From Dehalococcoidia bacterium (GTDB lineage Bacteria; Chloroflexota; Dehalococcoidia; Tepidiformales; Tepidiformaceae): 64,000 nucleotides of DNA. The position numbers were made by a program, and so were the translations under genes. Within the stretch, counting starts at the first letter, position 1, and every line of letters starts with the position of its first letter. Positions 57,708 to 64,000 of this stretch are shown one piece after another. A model generated the notes under the pieces. It was not told where the DNA came from, searched no databases, and saw only the letters and a list, made by a program, of their open reading frames with translations. The stretch covers positions 1 through 64,000 of the forward strand of contig JADYYG010000043.1 in assembly GCA_020853755.1 (NCBI GenBank), written 5' to 3'.

Positions 57708-57864
57708 AGGGCGTGAACCTCACCGACCCGGGGCCCGCAACGGGATTCGACTCTCACAAAGGCCACCGTATCAAACCCGCGCCACCCGAAAAACCGATCT
57801 TTGTTAACCATCCACACACCGCTATTCATGCCCACCCCGCGCTTTCCCCTTTCCCCATTTCTCT

Positions 57865-57870
57865 TACGCT
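57865..57870 (+). promoter_or_regulatory. TANNNT -10 element, leaderless type (gatC)
   Basis: TACGCT ends six bases before the gatC ATG and there is no Shine-Dalgarno sequence. Confidence 0.65.
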
Positions 57871-57876
57871 TGAACC

Positions 57877-58164
57877 ATGGCGCTCACGTCCGAAGAAGTC
57901 CTCCACATCGCCCGCCTCGCGCGCATCGCCCTCACCGAAGACGACGTCCAACGCTTTACAGCGCAACTGACCGCCATCGTGGATCACTTCGCGGCGCTCG
58001 CCGCCGTCGATACCGAAGGCGTCGAACCAACGGCGCACCCCCTTCCCCTTTCCAACGTCATGCGCGCTGATTTGGTTTCAGCCTCGCTCTCCCAGCGCGA
58101 TGCGCTCGCAAACGCGCCCTTAACCGAGGACGGTTACGTCCGCGTGCGGGCGGTGCTCGAATGA
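57877..58164 (+). CDS. gatC: Asp-tRNA(Asn)/Glu-tRNA(Gln) amidotransferase subunit C
   Basis: A 95-residue protein of family length. It has the start LTSEEVLHIARLARIALTE and the VEPTAHPLPLSNVMRADLV segment. GatC holds subunits A and B together in the tRNA-dependent amidotransferase. Its last four bases overlap gatA. gatB is not in the window. Confidence 0.95.
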   Translation: MALTSEEVLHIARLARIALTEDDVQRFTAQLTAIVDHFAALAAVDTEGVEPTAHPLPLSNVMRADLVSASLSQRDALANAPLTEDGYVRVRAVLE

Positions 58165-59621
58165 GCGACCTCTGGCGGCTGACCGCCCACGAAGCGCACG
58201 AAAAGCTGCGCGCGAAGGAGATCTCTTCCGTCGAACTCACGCAGTCCGTACTGGACCGCGTGGCCGAAGTCGAGCCGAAGGTTCACGCCTACATCACGAC
58301 CACACCCGAGCTCGCCCTTCAGCAGGCGCGAGAGGCCGACCAGAAGTACGCCAGCGGCACGGCGACGCCACTGACGGGCGTCCCCGTCGCCGTGAAAGAC
58401 CTCATCGTTACCGGTGGGACGCGCACAACCGCGGGCTCGAAGATTCTCGAGAACTTCGTCCCGCCGTACGACAGCCACGTCTACCAGAACCTCCGGCGCG
58501 CGGGCGCCGTGATGGTCGGCAAGGCGAACATGGACGAATTCGCAATGGGTTCAAGCACCGAACACAGCGCCTTCGGCCCCACGCACAACCCCTGGAACAC
58601 GGCCCTCGTGCCGGGCGGCTCTTCCGGCGGCTCCGCAGCGGCAGTGGCCGCGGGCGAATGCCTCATCGCCCTCGGCAGCGACACGGGCGGCTCCATCCGG
58701 CAGCCCGCCTCGCTCTGTGGCGCGGTTGGCCTCGACCCGACGTACGGCCGTGTCTCCCGGTTCGGCATCATCGCCTTCGGCAGTTCGCTCGACCAGGTTG
58801 GCCCCATCGGCCGCGACGTCGAGGACGTAGCCACGATGCTCCAGTGCATCGCCGGGCACGACGAGCGTGACAGCACGAGCAATCCCGAGCCGATGCCCGA
58901 CCTTCGCCACTACCTGGGCCGCGATATCCGCGGGATGAAGGTGGGCGTGCCGCGGGAGTACTTCATCAGCGGCATGGAGCCGGGCGTGAAGGCCCGCATC
59001 GACGAGGCGTTGAAGACGCTGGAGTCACTCGGCTGCGAGGTCGACACGTCGCTTTCGTTGCCGAGCACCGAGCACGCGCTCGCCGTCTACTACATCATCG
59101 CCCCGAGCGAAGCCTCCGCGAACCTCGCCCGCTACGACGGCGTGAAGTACGGCTTCAGCGACCGCTCCGGGCCGACAATGTGGGACAACATGGAGCATAC
59201 GCGCGCCGAGGGTTTCGGCAACGAGGTGAAGCGCCGCATCATGCTCGGCACCTACGCACTCTCCGCCGGCTACTACGATGCGTTCTACCTCAAGGCCCAG
59301 AAGGTCCGCACGGTCATCAACGACGAGTTCAACGCCGCGTTCGCGAAATACGACGTGATCGTCACGCCCACCTCGCCGACGGTAGCTTTCCCCATCGGCG
59401 CGAAGGTCGACGACCCGTACGCGATGTACCTGAACGACGTCTACACGCTGCCTGCCTCAGTGGCCGGCCTTCCCTCGATCAGCGTGCCGTGCGGCTTCAG
59501 CGAAGGCCTCCCGGTCGGCCTCCAGATCATCGGCAAGTTCTTCGATGAGGGGCGGATTCTGCAGGTCGCGAGCGCGTACGAAGCGGCAAGCGGGCAGCGG
59601 AATCTGCTGGCGGGGCTGTAG
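58161..59621 (+). CDS. gatA: Asp-tRNA(Asn)/Glu-tRNA(Gln) amidotransferase subunit A
   Basis: A 486-residue amidase-family enzyme. The Ser-cisSer-Lys triad is visible: Lys in PVAVKDLI, the glycine/serine-rich GGSSGGSAAAVAAGE and GSDTGGSIRQPASLCG. It hydrolyses glutamine and sends ammonia to GatB. It is coupled to gatC by ATGA. The gene ends near a degraded toxin-gene remnant on the opposite strand. Confidence 0.97.
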   Translation: MSDLWRLTAHEAHEKLRAKEISSVELTQSVLDRVAEVEPKVHAYITTTPELALQQAREADQKYASGTATPLTGVPVAVKDLIVTGGTRTTAGSKILENFVPPYDSHVYQNLRRAGAVMVGKANMDEFAMGSSTEHSAFGPTHNPWNTALVPGGSSGGSAAAVAAGECLIALGSDTGGSIRQPASLCGAVGLDPTYGRVSRFGIIAFGSSLDQVGPIGRDVEDVATMLQCIAGHDERDSTSNPEPMPDLRHYLGRDIRGMKVGVPREYFISGMEPGVKARIDEALKTLESLGCEVDTSLSLPSTEHALAVYYIIAPSEASANLARYDGVKYGFSDRSGPTMWDNMEHTRAEGFGNEVKRRIMLGTYALSAGYYDAFYLKAQKVRTVINDEFNAAFAKYDVIVTPTSPTVAFPIGAKVDDPYAMYLNDVYTLPASVAGLPSISVPCGFSEGLPVGLQIIGKFFDEGRILQVASAYEAASGQRNLLAGL

Positions 59622-59635
59622 TTACAGGGAGCCTC

Positions 59636-59719
59636 GGCGAAACGCAACGACGTCTGTGCGAGAAAGGCGTGAAGGCCCCGCAGGTGCGCCTCGGCTGGCG
59701 CCGTCCATTCGACCTCCAC
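59636..59719 (-). pseudogene. Remnant of a RelE/ParE-type toxin gene (N-terminal part)
   Basis: From a GTG at 59719 the minus strand reads VEWTAPAEAHLRGLHAFLAQ, then TSLRFAEA, which closely fits the N-terminal helices of ParE/RelE toxins (VxWTxxAxxxLxxIxxYIAxxSxxxAxA). The similarity stops near 59636 where gatA begins. A TAG overlapping the GTG ends a short upstream frame, as in antitoxin-toxin overlaps. The match is from memory of the family, so the call is tentative. Confidence 0.4.
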
Positions 59720-59721
59720 TA

Positions 59722-59760
59722 CTGTTCAGCCAGCCGCCGCACAACCGCGTCGCCATCCTC
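59722..59760 (-). repeat. 36-base partial copy of part of the 60989 gene
   Basis: The stretch 59725-59760 matches 61094-61129 at about 32 of 36 bases. Both encode GDAVVRRLAE on the minus strand, in the C-terminal part of the exported protein at 60989. In this copy the frame ends with TAG at 59719-59721. It looks like a relic of a paralogue of that gene. Confidence 0.55.
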
Positions 59761-59768
59761 TGCATGCC

Positions 59769-60206
59769 TCAACTGTTCGTCCTCTCCACGATTGCAACCG
59801 CGATCACCAACCACAGCCCACCAGCGAATCCGATCAGCGCTGCCATCGTCTCGAACGCACGCGAAGAGCGGCGTTCGGAGAGGAAACAGCCCCATGTCAA
59901 AATTGCGATGCCAGGCAGAAGTGCCGCTCCGTAACTGGCGAACCCGAGAACCGCGACACCAATTGCGAGAAACGTGTTGAAGAGCAGGACGTCCCGTCGT
60001 CTGCCGACGGCAGCGGCCGACAGCGATACGACAACGTACAGAACCAGAACCGCGATGAGTCGTTTCGCATCGGTGAGCACCTCAACAACCACTAACCCCA
60101 TTGCCGCGATACTGACACCCAGTAAGTTCACCAGCACTGGTCGACAACGCCAACGAGAGCGACACGGACGACTCCTGCTGACACCGTAATCAGTGCTCAT
60201 TCCCAT
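59769..60206 (-). CDS. Small polytopic membrane protein of unknown function
   Basis: A 145-residue protein with an N-terminal basic stretch and about four TM helices (around residues 26-45, 50-66, 75-110 and 118-140). No conserved motif is recognised. It starts 50 bases after the stop of the upstream gene, in the same direction, and is probably the last gene of the exported-protein operon. Either of two ATGs (60206 or 60200) may be used. Codon use is less GC-biased than in neighbouring conserved genes. Confidence 0.6.
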   Translation of the reverse strand: MGMSTDYGVSRSRPCRSRWRCRPVLVNLLGVSIAAMGLVVVEVLTDAKRLIAVLVLYVVVSLSAAAVGRRRDVLLFNTFLAIGVAVLGFASYGAALLPGIAILTWGCFLSERRSSRAFETMAALIGFAGGLWLVIAVAIVERTNS

Positions 60207-60256
60207 CCAATTCTCGCAGGCGGAACGCCCACGTACTGACCTTGGGGACCCTTGGC

Positions 60257-60823
60257 CTAGTCGAGTTGACTTGCGATCCCAGACAGGGCCGCGAGGGCGA
60301 CCTCACGCTCAATGCCCTGGGGCTTTGGCGCAACGAGGATAAATCCCCGGCCCCGAGACAACATCGAGTAATGGAAGGCGGTTTCGGTCTCGAGGAAGTA
60401 CACCTCCGAGTCAGTCACTCCAGGCACTACGCGCTCTCCAGATGCCGCCGGATCCAACCCGCCATTCAGCTCATCGACCTGAAAACCTGCGTTCCCGGTC
60501 CTGAACGTGAGCGTAACGACTCGGAATGTACGTGGTGGCGAACCGGGGGGCCCTGGCGGTGGGGCCGGCTGAACCCAGACGTGATCAAGTCGGAAATCCG
60601 GATCGCCGGCCGCGACAACTCTGAAGCCAGCGCTCTCTGAGGCGATCCTAAGAGCAGCGTCCTCTTCTGCAACCACAGTGGAGGACTCCCCGACGCGCAC
60701 TTCCACGGAGCGCGCGGAATCACGTTCCGTTAGTAAGGCGACTGCGCTCCCGCCCACCCCGATCGCCACCCCCAAGACTACCAGCGCGAATGCGCACCTC
60801 TTGAAACTCAGCACCCTGTTCAC
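60257..60823 (-). CDS. Exported/membrane-anchored protein of unknown function
   Basis: A 188-residue protein with an N-terminal TM or signal segment (about residues 11-33) and an extracellular domain of about 150 residues rich in beta strands (FRVVAAGDPDFRLDHVWVQP; RTFRVVTLTFR; EVYFLETETAFHYSM). It contains a Pro-rich loop (PAPPPGPPGSPP). The GTG at 60823 lies next to the stop of a 55-residue small gene, so coupled translation is likely. A second in-frame GTG at 60814 is another possible start. I do not recognise the family. Confidence 0.6.
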   Translation of the reverse strand: MNRVLSFKRCAFALVVLGVAIGVGGSAVALLTERDSARSVEVRVGESSTVVAEEDAALRIASESAGFRVVAAGDPDFRLDHVWVQPAPPPGPPGSPPRTFRVVTLTFRTGNAGFQVDELNGGLDPAASGERVVPGVTDSEVYFLETETAFHYSMLSRGRGFILVAPKPQGIEREVALAALSGIASQLD

Positions 60824-60824
60824 C

Positions 60825-60992
60825 CTACCTTCCGTACCCTTCTTTGCTCATTCCGCCCTGATCCATCACCCAATCGAGCCACGCCTCACGGTTCGCTCGC
60901 CACCACCCGCGCACCTCCCGAACTAACCCCAGGCCGGTTTGCGCCTTGATTAGGCGCGCGGCTTTCAGCCGTCCCTGAACCAAATCTCTCAC
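60825..60992 (-). CDS. Small (55 aa) Trp/Arg-rich protein, copy A
   Basis: The GTG start overlaps the TGA of the upstream gene (GTGA), and its TAG stop lies one base before the next GTG start, so it is embedded in a coupled operon. The protein contains LIKAQTGLGLVREVRGWWR, then ANREAWLDWV. The core IKxxTGLGLxxVR recalls the C-terminal helix-turn of ribosomal L7/L12, but this is uncertain. A second copy with clear similarity lies at 61874-62116. Conservation of the encoded protein in two places argues it is real. Confidence 0.5.
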   Translation of the reverse strand: MRDLVQGRLKAARLIKAQTGLGLVREVRGWWRANREAWLDWVMDQGGMSKEGYGR

Positions 60993-61873
60993 TCCCGGCA
61001 CCCCAGGTCCACGGTCACCTTCTTCGCCTCAGCCAGCACTGTCTCGATCTTATGGCAGGCCCCCGCATCGAACGGCTCCGCTGAGAACCCAAGCTCAGCC
61101 AGCCGCCGCACAACCGCATCTCCATTCTCGAATTGCTCGCTCGATGCCGCGAGGTCGAACGCAATTTGTCCGTTGCTCGTTCTTGCATCGATGACCGCCG
61201 GAACGTCTCCACCGGTTGCCGGACGTTCTGGCAGAGCCACCACCAGCTCCGCCAGGCGCTGGACAGTCACATCGAACGAGGCCCCAAGCCCCGTCTTGCC
61301 ACGCGATTCCTTGGAGGCGTCGGCTAGTTCGTCGAGGTAGGCGCTGGGTGCAAGAAAGACGAGTTCATCTCCATTCACTGCAGCGGAAGACACGACACCG
61401 ACAGGGCCAAGATCCGACCCTGTTTCAGGGCTGAACGTGGTCAGGAACAGAACATATTCCCTTCCTACTTCCATCGACGCTGGCTCAATAGCGAACGTCC
61501 GCGATGTTGCCGGATCCTGCTCCCAGGCCGTCGTGGACGTCGCCGTCCGAACGCGAAGTTGACTCGACGGAGAAAACGGACCGCGGAGCACCTTTGTCAA
61601 TTCAAAGGTGCGTACTAACTCCACGCGTTCGCCCGCCACCTGGCCTGTCCGAGGAGACACCAGTCCCCGCTTTTCCGTCGCCTCCGTTCGCAGTACTCCC
61701 TGCACGATAACCGGGCTCTTCTCGATCAGCGACGGCAGCGTCTGGGCCGCTCCCCAATCCACGTCACTGTACGTGCTCGCCCCATCATTTGAACGCGTCA
61801 GGATAATAGATAGGCCGAACCCCACCATAATCGCGACGAAACTAGCGCATGAAAAGGTCAATGCTGATTTCAC
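60989..61873 (-). CDS. Exported protein of unknown function
   Basis: A 294-residue protein with an N-terminal signal/TM segment (about residues 3-25) and a large extracellular domain. The GTG at 61873 has a near-perfect AGGAGG six bases upstream; this start is preferred over reading in frame from an upstream ATG at 62116. The domain includes SPVIVQGVLRTEATE, VELVRTFELTKVLRG, GREYVLFLTTFSPETG and a Cys pair near the C-terminus (ACHKIE and LGCRE), reminiscent of small beta-barrel exported domains. A fragment of a paralogue lies at 59725. Confidence 0.6.
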   Translation of the reverse strand: MKSALTFSCASFVAIMVGFGLSIILTRSNDGASTYSDVDWGAAQTLPSLIEKSPVIVQGVLRTEATEKRGLVSPRTGQVAGERVELVRTFELTKVLRGPFSPSSQLRVRTATSTTAWEQDPATSRTFAIEPASMEVGREYVLFLTTFSPETGSDLGPVGVVSSAAVNGDELVFLAPSAYLDELADASKESRGKTGLGASFDVTVQRLAELVVALPERPATGGDVPAVIDARTSNGQIAFDLAASSEQFENGDAVVRRLAELGFSAEPFDAGACHKIETVLAEAKKVTVDLGCRE

Positions 61874-62116
61874 AAAACACCTCCTAGTCGCACTGTGATT
61901 CAATTTCATTACTGTATTAGTACCCGCATTGAAAGGTTGGCCATGTTGAAGAGGGGTACCTTTGCTGAATTGCACAACCATCGTCACCCACTCCAGCCTG
62001 GACCTCCGGTTCTGCCGCCACCATCGTCGCACCACCCGAACCGACCCCAGGCCGGTTTGCGCCTTGATAGCAGCCACTAAGCTTCCGCGCGAAGCTGACG
62101 CTGTTGACGACTTCAT
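61874..62116 (-). other. Copy B of the small Trp/Arg-rich protein, running in frame into the next gene
   Basis: An ATG at 62116 overlaps the TGA of the upstream gene (ATGA), the same coupling as copy A. The frame reads AAIKAQTGLGSVRVVRRWWR then QNRRSRLEWV, aligned without gaps to copy A for about 35 residues. Its stop codon is missing; the frame continues through 27 further residues into the exported protein gene. Either a stop was lost or a fusion protein is made. The strong ribosome-binding site at the next gene suggests it is read separately. Confidence 0.4.
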
Positions 62117-63087
62117 CGCCTGCGAGCGAGCCGCCAGGTGACGCCAACCAACCCTGCGGATCCAACGAGCAGGAGCCCAACACGCCAGGCCACGAGAGTT
62201 CGGTGGCCCGGCGAATCCTTGGTCTGACCGGTCATGGGTGGCAGCACCTGGCCCCCCGCACCCGCAGGAAACGGGGCCATGTTTGCAAGGGGTTGAGTCA
62301 CCCCGGGAACGACGGAACGAAGTTCCACGAGTTGCAACCCGTTATCGCCTCGAAACACTGTCAGCATTGCTCCTGAGCGGGCACATGCGGCCGGCTGGTT
62401 CGCGCCTCCGACGCGAATGCGAGCATTTCCGCGTTTGTCAACGACGGTCGCCGAAGTCAACGACGCTCGGGTACATTCGACACCGTCCGCGAAGACAGTA
62501 AGCGAACCGATCCTCTCGGCGAGCGTCGTTCCGCCGGGCGAAGTGCCCGTGTCGGCAAGCACCCAACTGGGGATGAATAGGGAAGTCGCGCCACCAGGAT
62601 TTGCCGCGCTGTCAGAGACCCCGATGTGAATGGTCTCGCTCGCGAATCTGGGCGTATCCAAGCAGGCCCCGGAGACGCCCGCCCAGGTCGTCACTGGATC
62701 GATTCCGCTTGTCGGAAGGAGCACCTCCAGATCGAATGCACCGGTCGAATCGGCGCGCGTTACCGCAGCTGGCGGAACGGCCAGAAGCGAGTTCTCCTTG
62801 CTCGCCGGGCCACGAGAATAGAAACCGACCTTTAGATCCTGTCCCGCGCATGCCGCGATCTGCCCGGCGAACCGGATCCCTGGGTCGACACCAACAACGT
62901 AGATGTCCTTGTCCACGGTCACGCGGAGCGGAATCGTCTCTTGCGCTGACGCCGGTGAAACCGTGCGACCGTTCAAAAGAGTGACGACCACAGCCACGGT
63001 CGCCGCGAGACCGAGAGTCCATTTGACGAAAAAGGATTTGTTCAAGTCGGTTTCTCCGTAACTCGATTCCCTGTCCTGCATCGCCAT
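62113..63087 (-). CDS. Exported protein with LPxxTG-like C-terminal anchor
   Basis: A 324-residue protein with an N-terminal signal peptide (TM about residues 20-39, then SASAQ-like cleavage region). The extracellular domain begins with beta-sandwich-like sequence (IPLRVTVDKDIYVVGVDPGIRFAG, abbreviated) and contains a Cys-rich part (ACAGQD, GACLD, ECTRA, AACARSG). The C-terminus has LPPMTG (282-287), a hydrophobic helix (about 298-317) and RLARRR, similar to but not identical with a sortase signal. GGAGG lies five bases before the ATG at 63087. A (TC)26 tract is just upstream. Confidence 0.65.
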   Translation of the reverse strand: MAMQDRESSYGETDLNKSFFVKWTLGLAATVAVVVTLLNGRTVSPASAQETIPLRVTVDKDIYVVGVDPGIRFAGQIAACAGQDLKVGFYSRGPASKENSLLAVPPAAVTRADSTGAFDLEVLLPTSGIDPVTTWAGVSGACLDTPRFASETIHIGVSDSAANPGGATSLFIPSWVLADTGTSPGGTTLAERIGSLTVFADGVECTRASLTSATVVDKRGNARIRVGGANQPAACARSGAMLTVFRGDNGLQLVELRSVVPGVTQPLANMAPFPAGAGGQVLPPMTGQTKDSPGHRTLVAWRVGLLLVGSAGLVGVTWRLARRR

Positions 63088-63098
63088 TTCCGCCTCCG

Positions 63099-63154
<56 letters not shown>

Positions 63155-63227
63155 CGCTAATTTCGCTCCACAGCGGCAAATATACACCCCCAGGGCAACC
63201 GTCTTCCCCATTCCCGCCCTTTACGTC

Positions 63228-63785
63228 ATGCTCGTCGTTATGACGCGTGTCGTGGTGCTGCTCGTGGTGGTTTCCGGAGTCGTGCTCTCCTTCGACCCCG
63301 CAGGATACCGCTGGGCGGGCGCCGCCGGCATCGGCGCCGTGCTGCTCCTGGCGTTGCTGCGCGTGCGTTCCGTGCTTCGGCGGCGCTCCCAGCGCCGCAG
63401 CGTCGAAGGACTGCGCAGACTCCCTCCTCACGACTTCGAGCAAGAGGTCGGCCGGTGGCTGAAACGCGAAGGATGGCGCGTCGAACAGCGTGGCGGAACA
63501 GGCGATGGCGGCATCGACCTCCTCGCGACACGAGGCCGGGAGACACTCGCGGTGCAGTGCAAGCGCTACGCCGAGTCGGCCACAGTCACCGCGGCGCAGG
63601 TAAGGGACCTCTACGGCGCGGCCGTCGCCAGCGGCTCAACGCGGGCTGCCCTGGTCACCACCGGCCGGATTTCGCGGGCGGCAATGGCGTGGGCTGAAGA
63701 GTTGCCGGCCGGCCTTCGCATGCACCTGGTCGACTCCGAAGCAGTCGGGCGGTTCGCAACCGGGCAATGGCGGCTGGGCGCATGA
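63228..63785 (+). CDS. Membrane-anchored Mrr-type restriction endonuclease-like protein
   Basis: A 185-residue protein with two N-terminal hydrophobic segments (about residues 5-23 and 30-47), a basic linker and a C-terminal Mrr catalytic domain. The PD-(D/E)xK motif is visible: FEQEVGRWLKREGW (Glu), GDGGIDLLATRG (Asp) and VQCKRYAE (QxK). Mrr-like enzymes cleave modified DNA, but membrane-tethered versions are common in Gram-positive bacteria and their role is unknown. It is divergent from the exported-protein operon across the GA tract. Confidence 0.82.
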   Translation: MLVVMTRVVVLLVVVSGVVLSFDPAGYRWAGAAGIGAVLLLALLRVRSVLRRRSQRRSVEGLRRLPPHDFEQEVGRWLKREGWRVEQRGGTGDGGIDLLATRGRETLAVQCKRYAESATVTAAQVRDLYGAAVASGSTRAALVTTGRISRAAMAWAEELPAGLRMHLVDSEAVGRFATGQWRLGA

Positions 63786-63805
63786 CGCAGCCCCGGCGGC
63801 CCCTG

Positions 63806-63811
63806 TAGGCT
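63806..63811 (+). promoter_or_regulatory. TANNNT -10 element, leaderless type
   Basis: TAGGCT ends six bases before the GTG start of the YbaK-like gene. There is no Shine-Dalgarno sequence. Confidence 0.6.
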
Positions 63812-63817
63812 GTGGCT

Positions 63818-64000
63818 GTGGAAGCCACCGAACACGTCCAACGCTCGCTCGAAGCCCTCGGCCTCCCCGGCCAGGTCCGGATCTTCGACGAAAGCACGCA
63901 CACCGCCCAGGAAGCCGCCAACGCTGTCGGCTGCGAACTCGGCCAAATTGTGAAGACCCTCTTCTTTATGGCCGAAGGCCGCCCGACGATGGCGCTCGTC
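63818..64000 (+). CDS. YbaK/EbsC-type aminoacyl-tRNA deacylase, N-terminal part
   Basis: The first 61 codons of a gene cut by the window edge. The sequence VQRSLEALGLPGQVRIFDEST then TAQEAANAVGCELGQIVKTLFF is the typical start of the YbaK/ProX family, which hydrolyses mischarged prolyl- or cysteinyl-tRNA. The GTG start is supported by the TAGGCT spacing. The catalytic Lys is visible in IVKTLFF. The rest lies outside the window. Confidence 0.85.
   Translation, partial: MEATEHVQRSLEALGLPGQVRIFDESTHTAQEAANAVGCELGQIVKTLFFMAEGRPTMALV

Noticed and set aside
56082-57716. A 544-codon plus-strand frame opposite the penicillin-binding protein
   Set aside because: It mirrors the PBP gene on the complementary strand and contains no recognisable domain; its composition is typical of antisense frames in GC-rich genomes.
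57721-57765. A tRNA-like stretch containing GGGATTCGACTC
   Set aside because: No acceptor stem or anticodon arm can be formed around it; the resemblance is limited to a T-loop-like string.
60989-62116. A single 375-residue protein starting at 62116
   Set aside because: The ATG is in frame, but the first 40 residues are a copy of the small peptide at 60825 and a near-perfect AGGAGG lies before the GTG at 61873 followed by a signal peptide. A fusion cannot be excluded but two products are more likely.

Overview
The window is a GC-rich bacterial chromosome segment. The likeliest source is a flagellated member of the Chloroflexota (Dehalococcoidia/Tepidiforma-like), an inference from gene content and order with no sequence search behind it. 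The supporting signs are a monoderm-type flagellar gene order without FlgH/FlgI, GT2/GT-C/flippase surface-glycan genes, many acyl-CoA dehydrogenase-type genes, small cupredoxin lipoproteins and frequent GTG/TTG starts. GC drops visibly only in the 59.6-63.2 kb stretch.

Layout. 0-6.8 kb: end of tuf, then rpmG-secE-nusG and rplK-rplA. The usual nusG/rplK junction is split by an inverted three-gene peptide-type ABC importer operon. 6.8-11.2 kb: cupredoxin lipoprotein, a three-domain acyl-ACP synthetase/ACP/acyltransferase fusion, a metallo-beta-lactamase-fold hydrolase, and a small gene behind a near-perfect CRP-type class II promoter. 11.5-19.8 kb: acyl-CoA dehydrogenase, surface-glycan genes (GT2, GT-C, flippase, GT4), tRNA-Gly(TCC) and two coupled alpha/beta-hydrolase-fold genes.

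19.8-39.1 kb: one minus-strand flagellar supercluster read in the order flbD-motA-motB-fliL-fliY-fliO-[tetR-VOC]-fliP-fliQ-fliR-flhB-flhA-flhF-pilZ-(small TM)-fliA-(swrB-like)-(LPDTG protein)-flgG-flgF/G-flgM-flgN-flgK-flgL. fliM and flhG are missing from their usual places, FlhF has lost its key GTPase residues, and a TetR/VOC pair with its own palindromic operator sits between fliO and fliP. 39.3-52.3 kb: rpmB, fakA-like, cupredoxin, SDR, a YedY-like molybdoenzyme, lspA-rluD, hydrolase, amine oxidase, a second acyl-CoA dehydrogenase, a luciferase-like monooxygenase, malQ and pgi.

52.7-53.7 kb: three tandem small genes for a four-cysteine zinc-ribbon-like family that I do not recognise. 53.7-59.6 kb: rhodanese, class A PBP, gatC-gatA. 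59.6-63.2 kb: a toxin-gene remnant and a minus-strand, translationally coupled run of unfamiliar exported and membrane proteins. It carries two copies of a small, perhaps L7/L12-like, peptide and a (GA)26 microsatellite directly upstream of the first gene. 63.2-64 kb: a membrane-anchored Mrr-type nuclease and the start of a YbaK-like deacylase.

Regulation across the window: at least seven genes at the head of transcription units have the hexamer TANNNT exactly six bases before their ATG/GTG, with no Shine-Dalgarno sequence. This suggests widespread leaderless transcription, whereas genes inside operons mostly show Shine-Dalgarno motifs or 1-4 base start/stop overlaps.
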